From: Neobacillus dielmonensis | Lineage (GTDB): Bacteria > Bacillota > Bacilli > Bacillales > Cytobacillaceae | Assembly (NCBI RefSeq): GCF_000612665.1 | Contig: NZ_HG942066.1 | Location: 124,001 to 188,000 of the forward strand | Reading direction: 5' to 3' | DNA length: 64,000 nt | In this document: one piece after another, positions 1 through 8,661 of the stretch | Layout: every line of letters starts with the position of its first letter | Numbering within the stretch: position 1 is the stretch's first letter | Translations under genes and position numbers: made by a program | The notes under the pieces: model-generated | What the model saw: only the letters and a program-made list of their open reading frames with translations | What the model was told of the DNA's origin: nothing | Database searches by the model: none

Positions 1-682
1 CATGGATTGACCTCCCTGTTTTCTTCAGGGCGTTTGCCCATGCCTCCACATCTGCAATATCTTGGTTGCGGACGCCGTCAATTTTTAAATAATCGACTCC
101 GTAAGAAGCAAACAGGTTTGCCCATGAATCGATATACTCCTGCGCCCCGGGCTTTGAATAATCGATGGAATACATATTTTCAAAATTAAAATTAACTTTT
201 TGACCTTTTCTGAAGTCGACGATATCTTTTGCATGGTAGGGTGTTCCTTGTATGGGAGTGTTATGGTCCACCGCTCCTTTAGGAATTCCAAGCGTGACGT
301 AAAGTCCAAACCTTAAGCCCTTGCTATGGATATAATCTCCAACTGCTTTCATGCCGTTGGGAAATTTCTTGGGGTCTACCGCCCATCTGCCATATTGATC
401 AACGGTAGTGGTCCAATCTAACATATAATAATCGTCTAGATTAACGTATTGATATCCGTGCTGTTTAAACTTCGCTGCCATGATATCTGCCGCGTCTTTG
501 ATTTTTTGTTCTGTCGGGTGCTTACGGATCGAACTCCAGCTGCTCCAGCCCATAAAAGGGCGCTCTGCCAAATCATTATAGGCGGAAGCCTCTGCTTCTT
601 TTGGTTCTAGTATCGAATCTGGTAGATTACCACAAAGTAAAAAGGAGATTGATAACAAAGATGTAATGACTTTTTTTAGCAT
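1..682 (-). CDS. GH27-type alpha-galactosidase, N-terminal part (runs off left edge)
   Basis: This open frame of 227 codons starts at the ATG at 680-682, with GGGGG at 690-694 as ribosome binding site, and is cut by the window edge. Residues 1-20 are a basic, hydrophobic signal peptide, so the enzyme is probably exported. Glycoside hydrolase family 27 landmarks follow in order: MGWSSW at 44-49, NLDDYY at 81-86 and DYLKIDG at 197-203, where Asp202 is the expected catalytic nucleophile. Family knowledge suggests release of terminal alpha-galactose from oligosaccharides, but related GH27 enzymes act on other alpha-linked sugars. A cre-like site just upstream suggests carbon catabolite control. 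The acid/base residue and any C-terminal domains lie outside the window. Confidence 0.85.
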   Translation of the reverse strand, partial: MLKKVITSLLSISFLLCGNLPDSILEPKEAEASAYNDLAERPFMGWSSWSSIRKHPTEQKIKDAADIMAAKFKQHGYQYVNLDDYYMLDWTTTVDQYGRWAVDPKKFPNGMKAVGDYIHSKGLRFGLYVTLGIPKGAVDHNTPIQGTPYHAKDIVDFRKGQKVNFNFENMYSIDYSKPGAQEYIDSWANLFASYGVDYLKIDGVRNQDIADVEAWANALKKTGRSIH

Positions 683-702
683 AGATTTTCCCCCAAAATT
701 GA

Positions 703-718
703 TATAATCCGCTTACAA
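703..718 (-). promoter_or_regulatory. cre-like site upstream of the GH27 gene
   Basis: Read on the minus strand the site is TTGTAAGCGGATTATA, which fits the CcpA consensus WTGNAANCGNWNNCW except for the C near the end. It lies 21-36 bp upstream of the start codon, where CcpA binding would block transcription when preferred sugars are present. Confidence 0.4.
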
Positions 719-829
719 CTCCAGACGGAATCACATCGTCATGAATAGGATGTGCTGTTGTTTAATAATTCTATATTAATATAGAAATCTGTTAATTTTA
801 ATGAACAATATGTTCCAGCAGAAATTCTT

Positions 830-876
830 AATAAGAAAAAAGAGGACTGCTCCCTAAAAGCGGGTAACGAGTCCTC
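830..876 (-). terminator. Intrinsic terminator of the aldo/keto reductase gene
   Basis: Arms GAGGACT (842-848) and AGTCCTC (870-876) form a stem, and read leftward they are followed by a T-rich run. It lies about 30 bp past the stop codon at 908. Confidence 0.8.
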
Positions 877-907
877 ATTTTGATAAATATTTACTTTGTG
901 TTGGGGA

Positions 908-1867
908 TTAAACCATACTCTTTTCCCAGCCGCCTCGGATTTCAACGCCTGTTGCCTTTGCTGCTGTTTCTAATTCTTTTATTTCTGCTTCTGTTAGTTC
1001 AATATTGGAGGCAGCGACAGCTCCTTCAATGTGTTTTGGTTTGGTTACACCGATAATTGGCACTGTTCCTTTTGCAATCGACCAGGCAATCGCAATCTCA
1101 GCTGGATCTGCATCATGTTTGCTGCCGATTGTATTCATGACTTCAATTAATTGATCAAGTTTGGCTAAAACATCGGCATTGAATGCCTCTCCTCGTCTCG
1201 TACCAGCTTTAAACGGATTTTTGGAACTATAGGCCCCTGTTAAAGCGCCCTGTTCGAGTACCATATAGGAAAAGAAAACAATACCATGTTGATTACAATA
1301 ATCAATTATGCCAGCTTCCTCCGATGAACGGTACAGCAGACTGTAATGGTTTTGTACAGCCGAAAGCTGCAGGCCTTCTTTTTCAAGAATGGATGATGCT
1401 AATTTTATTTCTTCCAAATTATGATTCGATACTCCAGCGTGCTTGATCTTGCCACTTTTCATCAGCGGGATGAGTTTCGCCGTCCATCTTTCCACATCGT
1501 TTGGATTGTGAATCCAATAAATGTCTGCATGGTCAACTCCTAGACGGGTTAAACTCTGGCTAAGCATGTCTTCCACTGCATGGTCTGGCAGCTCACCGCG
1601 CGGAGTAAACTTCGTAGAAATCAGGACCTCATGACTTTCTTTAATAAATTTACCTAAGATGGTTTCTGACGCTCCCATTCCATAAACAGCGGCCGTATCC
1701 CATAAATTAAATCCTGCGGCCATGGCTGCATCATAAACAGGTTTTAAATCTTCCTCCGTTAACTGGTTTCCAAAAACGGTATCGCCGCCATTTGCACCGG
1801 TTCCCCACGACCAGGTTCCAAGTGCAATGGAGGGAATTTTATCATTCTTTAACTTCACATATTTCAC
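908..1867 (-). CDS. Aldo/keto reductase
   Basis: This 319-residue soluble NAD(P)H-dependent oxidoreductase belongs to the AKR family. It carries the DTAAVYG motif with the catalytic Asp and Tyr, the STKF segment with the catalytic Lys, and IHNPND, where the family has its catalytic His. Near the C-terminus VPIIGVTKP fits the cofactor phosphate-binding region. Two GTG starts are possible, at 1879 and 1867. I prefer 1867 because GGGAG is then well spaced upstream, whereas the 1879 codon overlaps that ribosome binding site. The gene stands alone with its own terminator. The substrate cannot be told from sequence. Confidence 0.88.
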   Translation of the reverse strand: MKYVKLKNDKIPSIALGTWSWGTGANGGDTVFGNQLTEEDLKPVYDAAMAAGFNLWDTAAVYGMGASETILGKFIKESHEVLISTKFTPRGELPDHAVEDMLSQSLTRLGVDHADIYWIHNPNDVERWTAKLIPLMKSGKIKHAGVSNHNLEEIKLASSILEKEGLQLSAVQNHYSLLYRSSEEAGIIDYCNQHGIVFFSYMVLEQGALTGAYSSKNPFKAGTRRGEAFNADVLAKLDQLIEVMNTIGSKHDADPAEIAIAWSIAKGTVPIIGVTKPKHIEGAVAASNIELTEAEIKELETAAKATGVEIRGGWEKSMV

Positions 1868-1970
1868 CTTTACTCCCACCTTCGTTAGTTTATTTCTTTA
1901 TCATTATTACCATTAAAAGGATTAAGTACAAGAATGGAGCTTGATAAGTTAGAAAATGTAAAGGTGAGAG

Positions 1971-2008
1971 TAAAATAAAACCTTCCAATTCGAGGAGAAT
2001 GGAAGGTT
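1971..2008 (-). terminator. Intrinsic terminator of the YcgR/YcgQ-type pair
   Basis: Arms AACCTTCCA (1979-1987) and TGGAAGGTT (2000-2008), with a T-rich tail on the minus strand, lie just past the stop at 2015. Confidence 0.75.
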
Positions 2009-2014
2009 CACTTT

Positions 2015-2878
2015 TTAAAAGCTATTACGATAAACATATGCATCTTTAGGCTGACTGATTATTTTATAATCGGTTACCTTTAAAATCGGAATTCTCATTT
2101 TAAAAGGCTGGTAATACATCGTGTCTACGGTTCCGGTAACCTGGTACCACTGGTCATTTGGAATATGAACATCCTCTGGAAATTGGAGGAGCATTCCGAA
2201 TACGCCAGAGTCAGCAATACAGTGAATGATACCAAACCGAAATAAGAAAATTTGATTGTTGTTCAATCTCGGGCCGTTGTATGAAAAACCCTTCATTGTC
2301 ATGGTTTTATTGACAAATTCCCCAGAGTAGTTGTAGATAACCTCTAAGCCTTTTAAATAATCTTCATCTGTTAAGGTGATGTTGTCTTGTCCTTTATAGG
2401 ATTTAAATTCCTTACTGACCAGCTCCAGAAATCCATCCTTGCCCAGGAATTGACTCATATCAGGGTTCAATATCTGATGCATTCCGTATTTATCAGCACC
2501 ATCCTCGAGCGTTGGAAAATTAAAGCCTTTGGCATTGACTAATTTAGAGTCAAGGGTAGCCACAGGTAAAAGGACACCTGTAAGAGCGGGAATAATGACC
2601 ATCGTATAGGATACAATCCTTTTAACTTTACCAAAAGAAGGCTTCCGGGATTCTTGTGTATGGTCGTGTTCGAATTCGTGACAATTTGCTTCCTTGACTG
2701 TTTTTTTATCAGACATATACCATCTGATTCCTTCGACAATGGTCAGGAAGAACAAGGCATAAATCATACTATAGGAAAGAAAGGAGTATTTCATATTGAT
2801 ATATTTCGAGATACTTCCAGACAGGTGCAAATAAAAAAATAAATAAGTAAATGCTAATAGAACAATGACACGGTACAT
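2015..2878 (-). CDS. TIGR03943/DUF1980-type membrane protein (YcgQ-like permease partner)
   Basis: This 287-residue protein has two or three N-terminal membrane helices, a short His-rich cytoplasmic stretch (CHEFEHDHTQE), a further helix and an extracytoplasmic C-terminal domain. The frame stays open to 2974, but the ATG at 2878 has a GGGGGG ribosome binding site and avoids overlap with the upstream permease gene, so I chose it. It lies directly after the DUF318-type permease, as ycgQ follows ycgR in Bacillus subtilis, so the two probably form one complex. The transported substrate is unknown. The His-rich segments in both partners hint at a metal ion, which is inference. Confidence 0.8.
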   Translation of the reverse strand: MYRVIVLLAFTYLFFYLHLSGSISKYINMKYSFLSYSMIYALFFLTIVEGIRWYMSDKKTVKEANCHEFEHDHTQESRKPSFGKVKRIVSYTMVIIPALTGVLLPVATLDSKLVNAKGFNFPTLEDGADKYGMHQILNPDMSQFLGKDGFLELVSKEFKSYKGQDNITLTDEDYLKGLEVIYNYSGEFVNKTMTMKGFSYNGPRLNNNQIFLFRFGIIHCIADSGVFGMLLQFPEDVHIPNDQWYQVTGTVDTMYYQPFKMRIPILKVTDYKIISQPKDAYVYRNSF

Positions 2879-2891
2879 TTCATTCCCCCCT

Positions 2892-3767
2892 TTACAATAA
2901 AAGTGATCCAATAAACACAAATGCTGAGATAAGAGATACCAGAAGAACCACAAATTTGGGTTTAAACGTTCCAAACATCATTAACAGGTTTTTGATATCC
3001 ACCATGGCACCGAACACCAGGAATGTGACAATCGAGCTTTGTGAGAATGTGTTTCTGAACGAAGAAGCCACAAAGGCATCCGCTTCAGAACAAATCGATA
3101 GGATAAAAGCTAACGCCATCATGACAAGAACTGCTGCAACTTTAGTATGGCCAAGCGTAGCCAGGGTAGCGGTTGGGATATAGGTCTGCATGGCTGATGC
3201 AATTAAAGAACCCATAACCAAGAACTTCCCAACATTGAAAAACTCATCAATTGTATGGGTAATGACACTCCATAATTTTTGCTTTGTAGTTTGATTGGAA
3301 TGGTCATGGACATGTGCGTGTTGGTCAGGGTTGATTTTTAATTGATTTTCTTTAATCACGAATGAAAGCACAATCCCCACTAAAATGGAAACCGCAATTG
3401 CAAAGCCTGAACGATACCAGACCATCGTCCAGCTGTTTCCGAAGGCAATATAAGTAGAGAACAAAACAATGGGATTAATAATGGGTCCCGTGAGCATAAA
3501 TGAAATGGCTGCCGGGAGACCGACACCTTTTTCTACTAATCTTTTTGTAATCGGGATGATTCCACATTCACAGCCTGGAAATAATGCACCTACTAAACTA
3601 GCTGTAATGACGGAAAGAATTCGATTTTTCGGCATAATGCGCACAATCATATTTTCAGAGACAAATACTTCAATAAGCGCAGAAACAAAGGCACCAATGA
3701 TAATAAAGGGGATCGCTTCTATTACGATACTGATAAATATTGTATTTAATTGCAATAATTGATCCAT
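2892..3767 (-). CDS. DUF318/UPF0718-type permease (YcgR-like)
   Basis: This 291-residue protein has about eight membrane helices and the family signatures PGCECGIIP, TGPIINP and ICSEADAF. The conserved Cys and Glu residues are buried in or next to membrane helices. Between the two halves lies a cytoplasmic loop with DQHAHVHDHSN, a possible metal-binding stretch. The ATG at 3767 has a GGAGG ribosome binding site. It is the first gene of a two-gene unit with the YcgQ-like partner. I saw no Zur or Fur box upstream. Distant relatives act in heavy-metal or arsenical permeation, but no substrate is established for this branch. Confidence 0.85.
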   Translation of the reverse strand: MDQLLQLNTIFISIVIEAIPFIIIGAFVSALIEVFVSENMIVRIMPKNRILSVITASLVGALFPGCECGIIPITKRLVEKGVGLPAAISFMLTGPIINPIVLFSTYIAFGNSWTMVWYRSGFAIAVSILVGIVLSFVIKENQLKINPDQHAHVHDHSNQTTKQKLWSVITHTIDEFFNVGKFLVMGSLIASAMQTYIPTATLATLGHTKVAAVLVMMALAFILSICSEADAFVASSFRNTFSQSSIVTFLVFGAMVDIKNLLMMFGTFKPKFVVLLVSLISAFVFIGSLLL

Positions 3768-3870
3768 CGGAGTTCCTCCTGTTGTAAAAAAAGCAAACCT
3801 ATTATATCAGATTTGCCATGAAAAGGAGTTATTTTTCAGTTTCCAAATCAGGAAAGAATCTTTATGTACA

Positions 3871-3905
3871 GAAAAAAAGGCAATTCAGGATTCCTGAATC
3901 GCCTT
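3871..3905 (-). terminator. Intrinsic terminator of the DoxX gene
   Basis: A near-perfect 14-bp stem (AAGGCGATTCAGGA with TCCTGAATTGCCTT on the minus strand) is followed by seven T. Confidence 0.9.
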
Positions 3906-3913
3906 TTGTATGG

Positions 3914-4429
3914 TTACGCGGCAGCCTTTGGTTTTTCAGCGGCAGCATTCTTGTTAGTGAACTTTCTGATGAATGGAATGACCCAGCGGTCTAAACCGAT
4001 TCTGCCAGCGTTGTAACCTGCAGTTAAGATGATGAAGCCTAAGAATATGTCTCTAGGGTTGTGAGATACTGTTCCGGCTAAGAAGAAAGCGAAGTTCATG
4101 AATAATCCGAAGAACATGGCAGCTGTTGTTAAGCAGCCTAAAAGCAATCCTAAACCGATTAAGGTTTCACCCCAAGGAACGATTGTGTTGAATACGTGGA
4201 CGTTTGGCAACGCAATACCTTTTAAGAAGCTGACATACCAGCCGAATACTACATCGCCTTCAGGCCCTTTAACTGGGTTGGCAATGGCCCCTTTCAGGAA
4301 ACCGGAAGCATCAAATCCGCCAGTTAATTTACCAAGTCCAGCTGTGAACCAAGAATAACCAAGATATAAACGTAAAACCGTAAGAATGATAGCAGCGTAT
4401 TTGTTTTCTCTTAAAAATTTGTTAAACAT
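3914..4429 (-). CDS. DoxX family membrane protein
   Basis: This 171-residue protein has four membrane helices and matches the DoxX/DoxD family, including the YSWFTAGLGKL segment in helix 1 and a charged Lys/Ala-rich C-terminal tail. Some relatives are subunits of thiosulfate:quinone oxidoreductase, but most bacterial DoxX proteins have no proven reaction. The ATG at 4429 is preferred over the GTG at 4441, because the AAGGGGTGG ribosome binding site overlaps the GTG. It is a single-gene unit with its own promoter and terminator, divergent from a membrane peptidase gene. Confidence 0.85.
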   Translation of the reverse strand: MFNKFLRENKYAAIILTVLRLYLGYSWFTAGLGKLTGGFDASGFLKGAIANPVKGPEGDVVFGWYVSFLKGIALPNVHVFNTIVPWGETLIGLGLLLGCLTTAAMFFGLFMNFAFFLAGTVSHNPRDIFLGFIILTAGYNAGRIGLDRWVIPFIRKFTNKNAAAEKPKAAA

Positions 4430-4479
4430 AATTTGTTCCACCCCTTAAGTTCTTTTGTTTTTCTTTACACCATTAATAT

Positions 4480-4508
4480 ATATAATTTGACGGTAAAAAA
4501 CATGGCAA
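4480..4508 (-). promoter_or_regulatory. Sigma-A-type promoter of the DoxX gene
   Basis: On the minus strand TTGCCA (4503-4508), a 17-bp spacer and TTATAT (4480-4485) lie 50 bp upstream of the start. Confidence 0.55.
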
Positions 4509-4517
4509 TAGTGATAA

Positions 4518-4557
4518 GTTCAAATTTTGTTCGAAATGTTATGACAAACTTTTGAAC
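4518..4557. promoter_or_regulatory. Inverted repeat between divergent doxX and peptidase genes
   Basis: Arms GTTCAAA (4518-4524) and TTTGAAC (4551-4557) flank a spacer containing GTTCGAAA. The right arm overlaps a weak -35 (TTGAAC, 4552-4557; -10 TAAACT, 4575-4580) for the rightward gene, and the whole repeat lies just upstream of the DoxX promoter. It could be a shared operator. No regulator is identified. Confidence 0.35.
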
Positions 4558-4620
4558 AGCTAACAGTTTTGAGATAAACTGGTAAAAAGAATGGGGAACC
4601 AACAAGAGGCAGGCGGGGAA

Positions 4621-5517
4621 ATGAAGCAGTTGATGAAAAGGCTGATGGTTATTACTCTAGTGGTATTATCCATTATTGTATTGCTTGCAATTGGAGTCAG
4701 TATTTTTATACATAATGAATTGGAGAAGCGGACACATGAACGGATTTCTTATTATCAATCTATCAAAAGTGTTTTATTGCTAAATTTTGATAGTGATTCG
4801 GAAAACAAGCTTAAAGCAGATAGGAAAAAGTTTGATTATGGGGGAATCTCTATTTACTACCATGATAATTTTTCGGAAATCCTTCCTTTAACAAAAGAAA
4901 CCATTGATTGGGCGAAAGCCAAAAATAGAGAGCTCTTTGGAGATATTAAAGAAAGACATGTAGATCTTATCGTGTTTGAGGACAGGGAGGAAATGAGTGA
5001 ATTTGCGGATCTTCCGGATATATCCGGCTTTTATTCCGATTTTGATAGGTTAATGGCAATCAATTATAGTAACAAGGAATATATATTACAAAAGAATGAA
5101 ACCCAATTGTATTTCTTTCAAAAGTCGATCCTGCACGAATACACTCACTATATTTTTCAACGAATGGTGGACAAATCTAAGGAAGGTATCTCAGCTTATC
5201 CAACCTGGTTTAACGAAGGAATCTCCGAATATGTCGGGAATGACCAAACAACCGTAGAGTATTCAATTTCAAAAGTAGTACCTTTTGACCAATTACATGA
5301 CGGAACACAATGGCAGGAAGCAAGGAATCAAGAGGGGACAAACGTCTATGAGCAAAGTTACTTCGCTGTCAAATACCTAATAGATGCATTCGGGACAGAC
5401 ACCTTAAAACAAATCATTCAAACCACCAATCAAACCGGAGACTTTGAGACAAGTTTCAAAGAAGCAACAGGAATACCAACCAGCGAACTAGAAACCAAAA
5501 TCACACAAATGCAGTAA
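4621..5517 (+). CDS. Membrane-anchored gluzincin metallopeptidase (peptidase MA-like)
   Basis: This 298-residue protein has one N-terminal membrane anchor (about residues 7-30) and an extracellular domain. HEYTH at 172-176 is the zinc-binding HExxH helix, and NEGISEY with Glu199 supplies the third zinc ligand and following acidic residue, as in gluzincins. The frame opens at 4591, but the ATG at 4621 follows a purine-rich AGGCGGGGAA and leaves a normal short cytoplasmic N-terminus. The stop codon lies inside the left arm of a large palindromic repeat. The substrate is unknown. The active-site motif is intact. Confidence 0.75.
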   Translation: MKQLMKRLMVITLVVLSIIVLLAIGVSIFIHNELEKRTHERISYYQSIKSVLLLNFDSDSENKLKADRKKFDYGGISIYYHDNFSEILPLTKETIDWAKAKNRELFGDIKERHVDLIVFEDREEMSEFADLPDISGFYSDFDRLMAINYSNKEYILQKNETQLYFFQKSILHEYTHYIFQRMVDKSKEGISAYPTWFNEGISEYVGNDQTTVEYSISKVVPFDQLHDGTQWQEARNQEGTNVYEQSYFAVKYLIDAFGTDTLKQIIQTTNQTGDFETSFKEATGIPTSELETKITQMQ

Positions 5518-5562
5518 CGCTTTAAAGGAGTGGGGGACAGGCCCCCACTCCTTTAAAGCGTT
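5516..5562. repeat. Perfect 47-bp palindrome with GGGGGACAGGCCCCC core
   Basis: Two 21-bp arms beginning AACGCTTTAAAGGAGTGGGG and their exact complement flank ACAGG. The left arm starts at the second base of the peptidase stop codon, and the right arm ends 8 bp before the stop of the convergent EamA gene. It could stop transcription both ways but has no T run. Confidence 0.9.
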
Positions 5563-5569
5563 GAAATAT

Positions 5570-6466
5570 CTATGTTGTGGTTGTTTGTCCGTTTTTCTTG
5601 ATTTTTAGTTCCAGTTTTTCGCTGATGAATGTGGAACCTAGTATGAGGATTCCACCTATTATTTGTATCCAGGTCATGCTTTCATTCAGAAATATTGCTG
5701 CGAAGATTACGGCAGAAATCGGATCGATGTAGCTAAGAACTGCTATGGTTTGCCCCTTTAATTCCTGAATGGATGTAAAGTATAAAAAGTAGGCTAATCC
5801 CGTGTGGATAATGCCAAGGATTAAAATGAAAACAATTGATGTGGAGTTTAACCCAGTAAAGTTGAGCTGACCTTTCCAACTGATATAGGGCAGCAGAACC
5901 AATGCAGCGGCCATCAATTGAATTAAGGTAATTTCAAAACCTGATAGATTTTTAATAAACTTATTCATTAAGATCACACTGGCATATAACGCGGCGGCCA
6001 ATAGCCCGTAGGTGATGCCCAGCGTGTGGTTTGCCGAACTGTCCGCGCTTCCTGAACCCGGATTTACGATTAAAAATAAACCGATCATGGCTAGTATAAT
6101 GCAGACAATCTTGCTTGCGGTCAGCTTTTCTTTCAGGACCCATGGAGCCAGAATCATCACGAACACCGGTGCAAAGTAATAGCTGATGGTGGCGTTAGAA
6201 ATTGTCGTGTACCGATACGATTCAAATAGGAAAATCCAGTTAAGTCCAATGGCAGCGCCAGAAACCAGAAGCAAAACTGCGTTTTCTTTTAATGCTTTCA
6301 TGGAAGGTTTGTGTTTAATTAGTAAACTGGCTAACAGAAGAAAGACACTTCCAATTACCCCTCGTAAAAAAGCTATTTCGCTTGAAGTTAAATCTATATT
6401 TTTAACAAAAAGTCCGATGCTCCCAAAAATGAGCATCGTTATCACCAATCTCATTTTCCCCTTCAT
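5570..6466 (-). CDS. EamA/DMT family transporter
   Basis: This 298-residue integral membrane protein has ten predicted helices in two EamA repeats (about residues 4-135 and 148-285). It is typical in length for the drug/metabolite transporter superfamily. Members export amino acids, sugars or drugs, and the substrate is not readable here. The ATG at 6466 is preceded by AGGAGGG. It is a single gene, convergent with the peptidase gene and separated from it by the palindromic repeat. A separate inverted repeat lies just upstream of its start. Confidence 0.85.
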   Translation of the reverse strand: MKGKMRLVITMLIFGSIGLFVKNIDLTSSEIAFLRGVIGSVFLLLASLLIKHKPSMKALKENAVLLLVSGAAIGLNWIFLFESYRYTTISNATISYYFAPVFVMILAPWVLKEKLTASKIVCIILAMIGLFLIVNPGSGSADSSANHTLGITYGLLAAALYASVILMNKFIKNLSGFEITLIQLMAAALVLLPYISWKGQLNFTGLNSTSIVFILILGIIHTGLAYFLYFTSIQELKGQTIAVLSYIDPISAVIFAAIFLNESMTWIQIIGGILILGSTFISEKLELKIKKNGQTTTT

Positions 6467-6486
6467 GTTGTATCCCTCCTAATTTT

Positions 6487-6509
6487 TAATCCAATCATAA
6501 ATTGGATTA
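6487..6509. promoter_or_regulatory. Inverted repeat upstream of the EamA gene
   Basis: Perfect 9-bp arms TAATCCAAT and ATTGGATTA are separated by CATAA. The repeat lies 20-43 bp before the EamA start, a usual place for a repressor operator. No dedicated regulator is next to it. Confidence 0.45.
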
Positions 6510-6582
6510 ATTCTCAACCTAATTTTTCAGTTATTCAGAAAAATAGAGAGGGCAGCCCTTATAGGCCCAATTATGAAATTTA

Positions 6583-6596
6583 TGTTAACGGTTTCG
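6583..6596. promoter_or_regulatory. cre-like site upstream of the GH3 gene
   Basis: On the minus strand CGAAACCGTTAACA matches the CcpA consensus TGNAANCGNWNNCA except for its first base. It lies about 140 bp before the GH3 start, so catabolite control of that hydrolase is plausible. Confidence 0.45.
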
Positions 6597-6737
6597 AAAA
6601 AGCTGGATTGTTTTTTAAAACAGTAATATACTAGTATACAAGATGTTCTTGGTGTTAAATGCATCATGGGCAGGAAAACATATCTTTATTTGAAGCAAGG
6701 AATGTTTTTTATTCATATAAAAAAAGGAGAGTACATC

Positions 6738-8498
6738 ATGGCAAACGTAGATTTAAAAGCAAAACCGTACTATCTTTCCGATTCTGATATCAAATGGGTA
6801 AAAGAAACCATTGAGTCTATGACTATTGAAGAAAAGATTGGCCAACTATTTATCAACATGGGATCCAGCCGTACTGAAGAATATCTTAAGGATGTTCTGG
6901 AAAACTATCATATCGCGGGTGTCCGCTACAATCCTGGTAAAGCAGAAGAAGTCTATGAGCAAAACAGAATTCTTCAAGAAAACAGCAAGATTCCGCTGCT
7001 TATCGCTGCCAATACAGAAGCAGGCGGGAATGGAGCTTGTACGGATGGAACGGAAGTAGGGGTGGAGGTTAAAATCGGAGCCGCCAATGATGTAAAATAT
7101 GCTTACGAAATGGGCCGCGTTTCCGGCGTAGAAGCATCAGCCATCGGCTGCAACTGGAGCTTTGCCCCAATCGTGGATATTAACTACAATTGGCGCAACC
7201 CTATCATTTCAAGCCGTTCCTTTGGTTCCAATCCGGATAAAGTGCTGGAATTGAGTCTTGCTTACATGAAGGGAATTCAGGAAAGCGGAATTGCTCCTGC
7301 CGCCAAACACTGGCCGGGTGATGGAATGGATGAGCGCGACCAGCATTTATCTTTTAGTGTCAACAGCTTGTCCACCGAAGAATGGGACAAGACGTATGGC
7401 AAGGTTTATCAAGGATTAATAGACGCAGGGCTTCCTTCGATTATGGCCGGTCATATCCATATGCCTGCTTACCAGCGGTTCTTTAACCCTGATGTGAAGG
7501 ATGAAGAATTATTGCCAGCCACACTTTCTAAAGAAATTACGACTGATCTGCTTCGCGGAAGGCTTGGCTTTAATGGTGTTGTTGTGACAGATGCAAGCCA
7601 CATGTTAGGTCTGACTGGCGCCATGAAACGAAGCAAACTGCTTCCAACCGCCATATCTGCCGGATGTGATTTGTTCTTATTCTTTAATGATCCCGATGAA
7701 GATTTCGGATACATGATGGACGGCTATAGGGAAGGAATCATTACGGAAGACCGCTTGCAAGAAGCTTTAGAGCGAATTTTAGGCTTGAAAGCGATGCTGG
7801 GGCTTCATAAAAAGGCCAAAACAGAAATCCTCCCGCCAAAAGAAGAAGCTTTGGCCCAAATCGGTCTTCCGGAAAACAAAGCTTTATTCAAAGAAGTGGC
7901 TGACCAAGCCATTACTTTAGTAAAAGATAAACAAGATATCTGGCCGGTCACTCCTGAAAAGTTCAAACGGGTATTATTGGTGGATGTCAAAGGCGTGCAG
8001 GGCGGATTCGGCGCATTGATCGGAAGTAAAGACAAAGCTGTCGATATGATGAAAGAACTGTTAGAGGCCCAAGGTTTCGAAGTAACGGTTTGGGAATCCA
8101 CAGAAGAGAGGATCATGAAGCTTCCGGAAGAAGAAAGAGGCGCAGCGATTGCCAATGTTTATGCACAAAAACGGCCGATTACGGAGTTGACGGATTATTA
8201 TGATTTGATCATCAATATCGCCAATGTCAACCCAGGAACGGTTCAAAGAATCGTTTGGCCTGCAAGTAAAGGGACACCGGATATTCCATTCTATATCCAT
8301 GAAGTACCAACTATTTTCATCTCTGTTCAATACCCATACCATTTGGCTGATGTGCCGCAAGTCAAGACATACATCAATGCGTACGACAGCAGAAAGCAAA
8401 CGCTTGAGGTATTGGTTGAAAAATTAATGGGACGTTCTGAATTTAAAGGTGTTAGTCCTGTAGATGCGTTTTGCGGATTTGTGGATACGAGAATTTAA
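6738..8498 (+). CDS. Glycoside hydrolase family 3 (beta-N-acetylglucosaminidase-like)
   Basis: This 586-residue enzyme has no signal peptide and is probably cytoplasmic. The N-terminal barrel carries KHWPGDG near residue 190, the counterpart of the NagZ KHFPGHG motif, and VVVTDAS with Asp285 as expected nucleophile. A second alpha/beta domain fills the C-terminal third. NagZ-type enzymes remove N-acetylglucosamine from cell-wall fragments, but other beta-glycosidases share this fold. The frame opens at 6666, but the ATG at 6738 follows AAAAAGGAGAG, which decides the start. It forms a single-gene unit with a cre-like site upstream and a strong terminator. Confidence 0.85.
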   Translation: MANVDLKAKPYYLSDSDIKWVKETIESMTIEEKIGQLFINMGSSRTEEYLKDVLENYHIAGVRYNPGKAEEVYEQNRILQENSKIPLLIAANTEAGGNGACTDGTEVGVEVKIGAANDVKYAYEMGRVSGVEASAIGCNWSFAPIVDINYNWRNPIISSRSFGSNPDKVLELSLAYMKGIQESGIAPAAKHWPGDGMDERDQHLSFSVNSLSTEEWDKTYGKVYQGLIDAGLPSIMAGHIHMPAYQRFFNPDVKDEELLPATLSKEITTDLLRGRLGFNGVVVTDASHMLGLTGAMKRSKLLPTAISAGCDLFLFFNDPDEDFGYMMDGYREGIITEDRLQEALERILGLKAMLGLHKKAKTEILPPKEEALAQIGLPENKALFKEVADQAITLVKDKQDIWPVTPEKFKRVLLVDVKGVQGGFGALIGSKDKAVDMMKELLEAQGFEVTVWESTEERIMKLPEEERGAAIANVYAQKRPITELTDYYDLIINIANVNPGTVQRIVWPASKGTPDIPFYIHEVPTIFISVQYPYHLADVPQVKTYINAYDSRKQTLEVLVEKLMGRSEFKGVSPVDAFCGFVDTRI

Positions 8499-8543
8499 TG
8501 CTTACTGAATTTACCGCGGGTTAACTCAAAAAAGCCCAAAATG

Positions 8544-8586
8544 AAAAAAGTATCATTCGTCTATATTGAGCGAATGATACTTTTTT
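8544..8586 (+). terminator. Intrinsic terminator after the GH3 gene
   Basis: A 16-bp stem (AAAAAAGTATCATTCG with its complement) ends in a T6 run. It could also work on the other strand. Confidence 0.9.
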
Positions 8587-8644
8587 ATTTGATGTTAAAA
8601 TTGGCCGCTACGAAGGAATGCTTTAAAATCTAAAATCGCCCATG

Positions 8645-8661
8645 TTGTAAAGCGCTTACAA
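8645..8661. promoter_or_regulatory. cre-type CcpA site with no obvious target gene
   Basis: On the minus strand TTGTAAGCGCTTTAC fits WTGNAARCGYTTWNN at every fixed position. The 428 bp from 8499 to 8926 otherwise hold only the GH3 terminator, this site and palindromic repeats. I see no convincing gene to the next stop codon at 8927. Confidence 0.5.

Noticed and set aside
739-945. 68-codon minus-strand frame overlapping the end of the aldo/keto reductase gene
   Set aside because: It runs through the reductase terminator and overlaps that gene in another frame.
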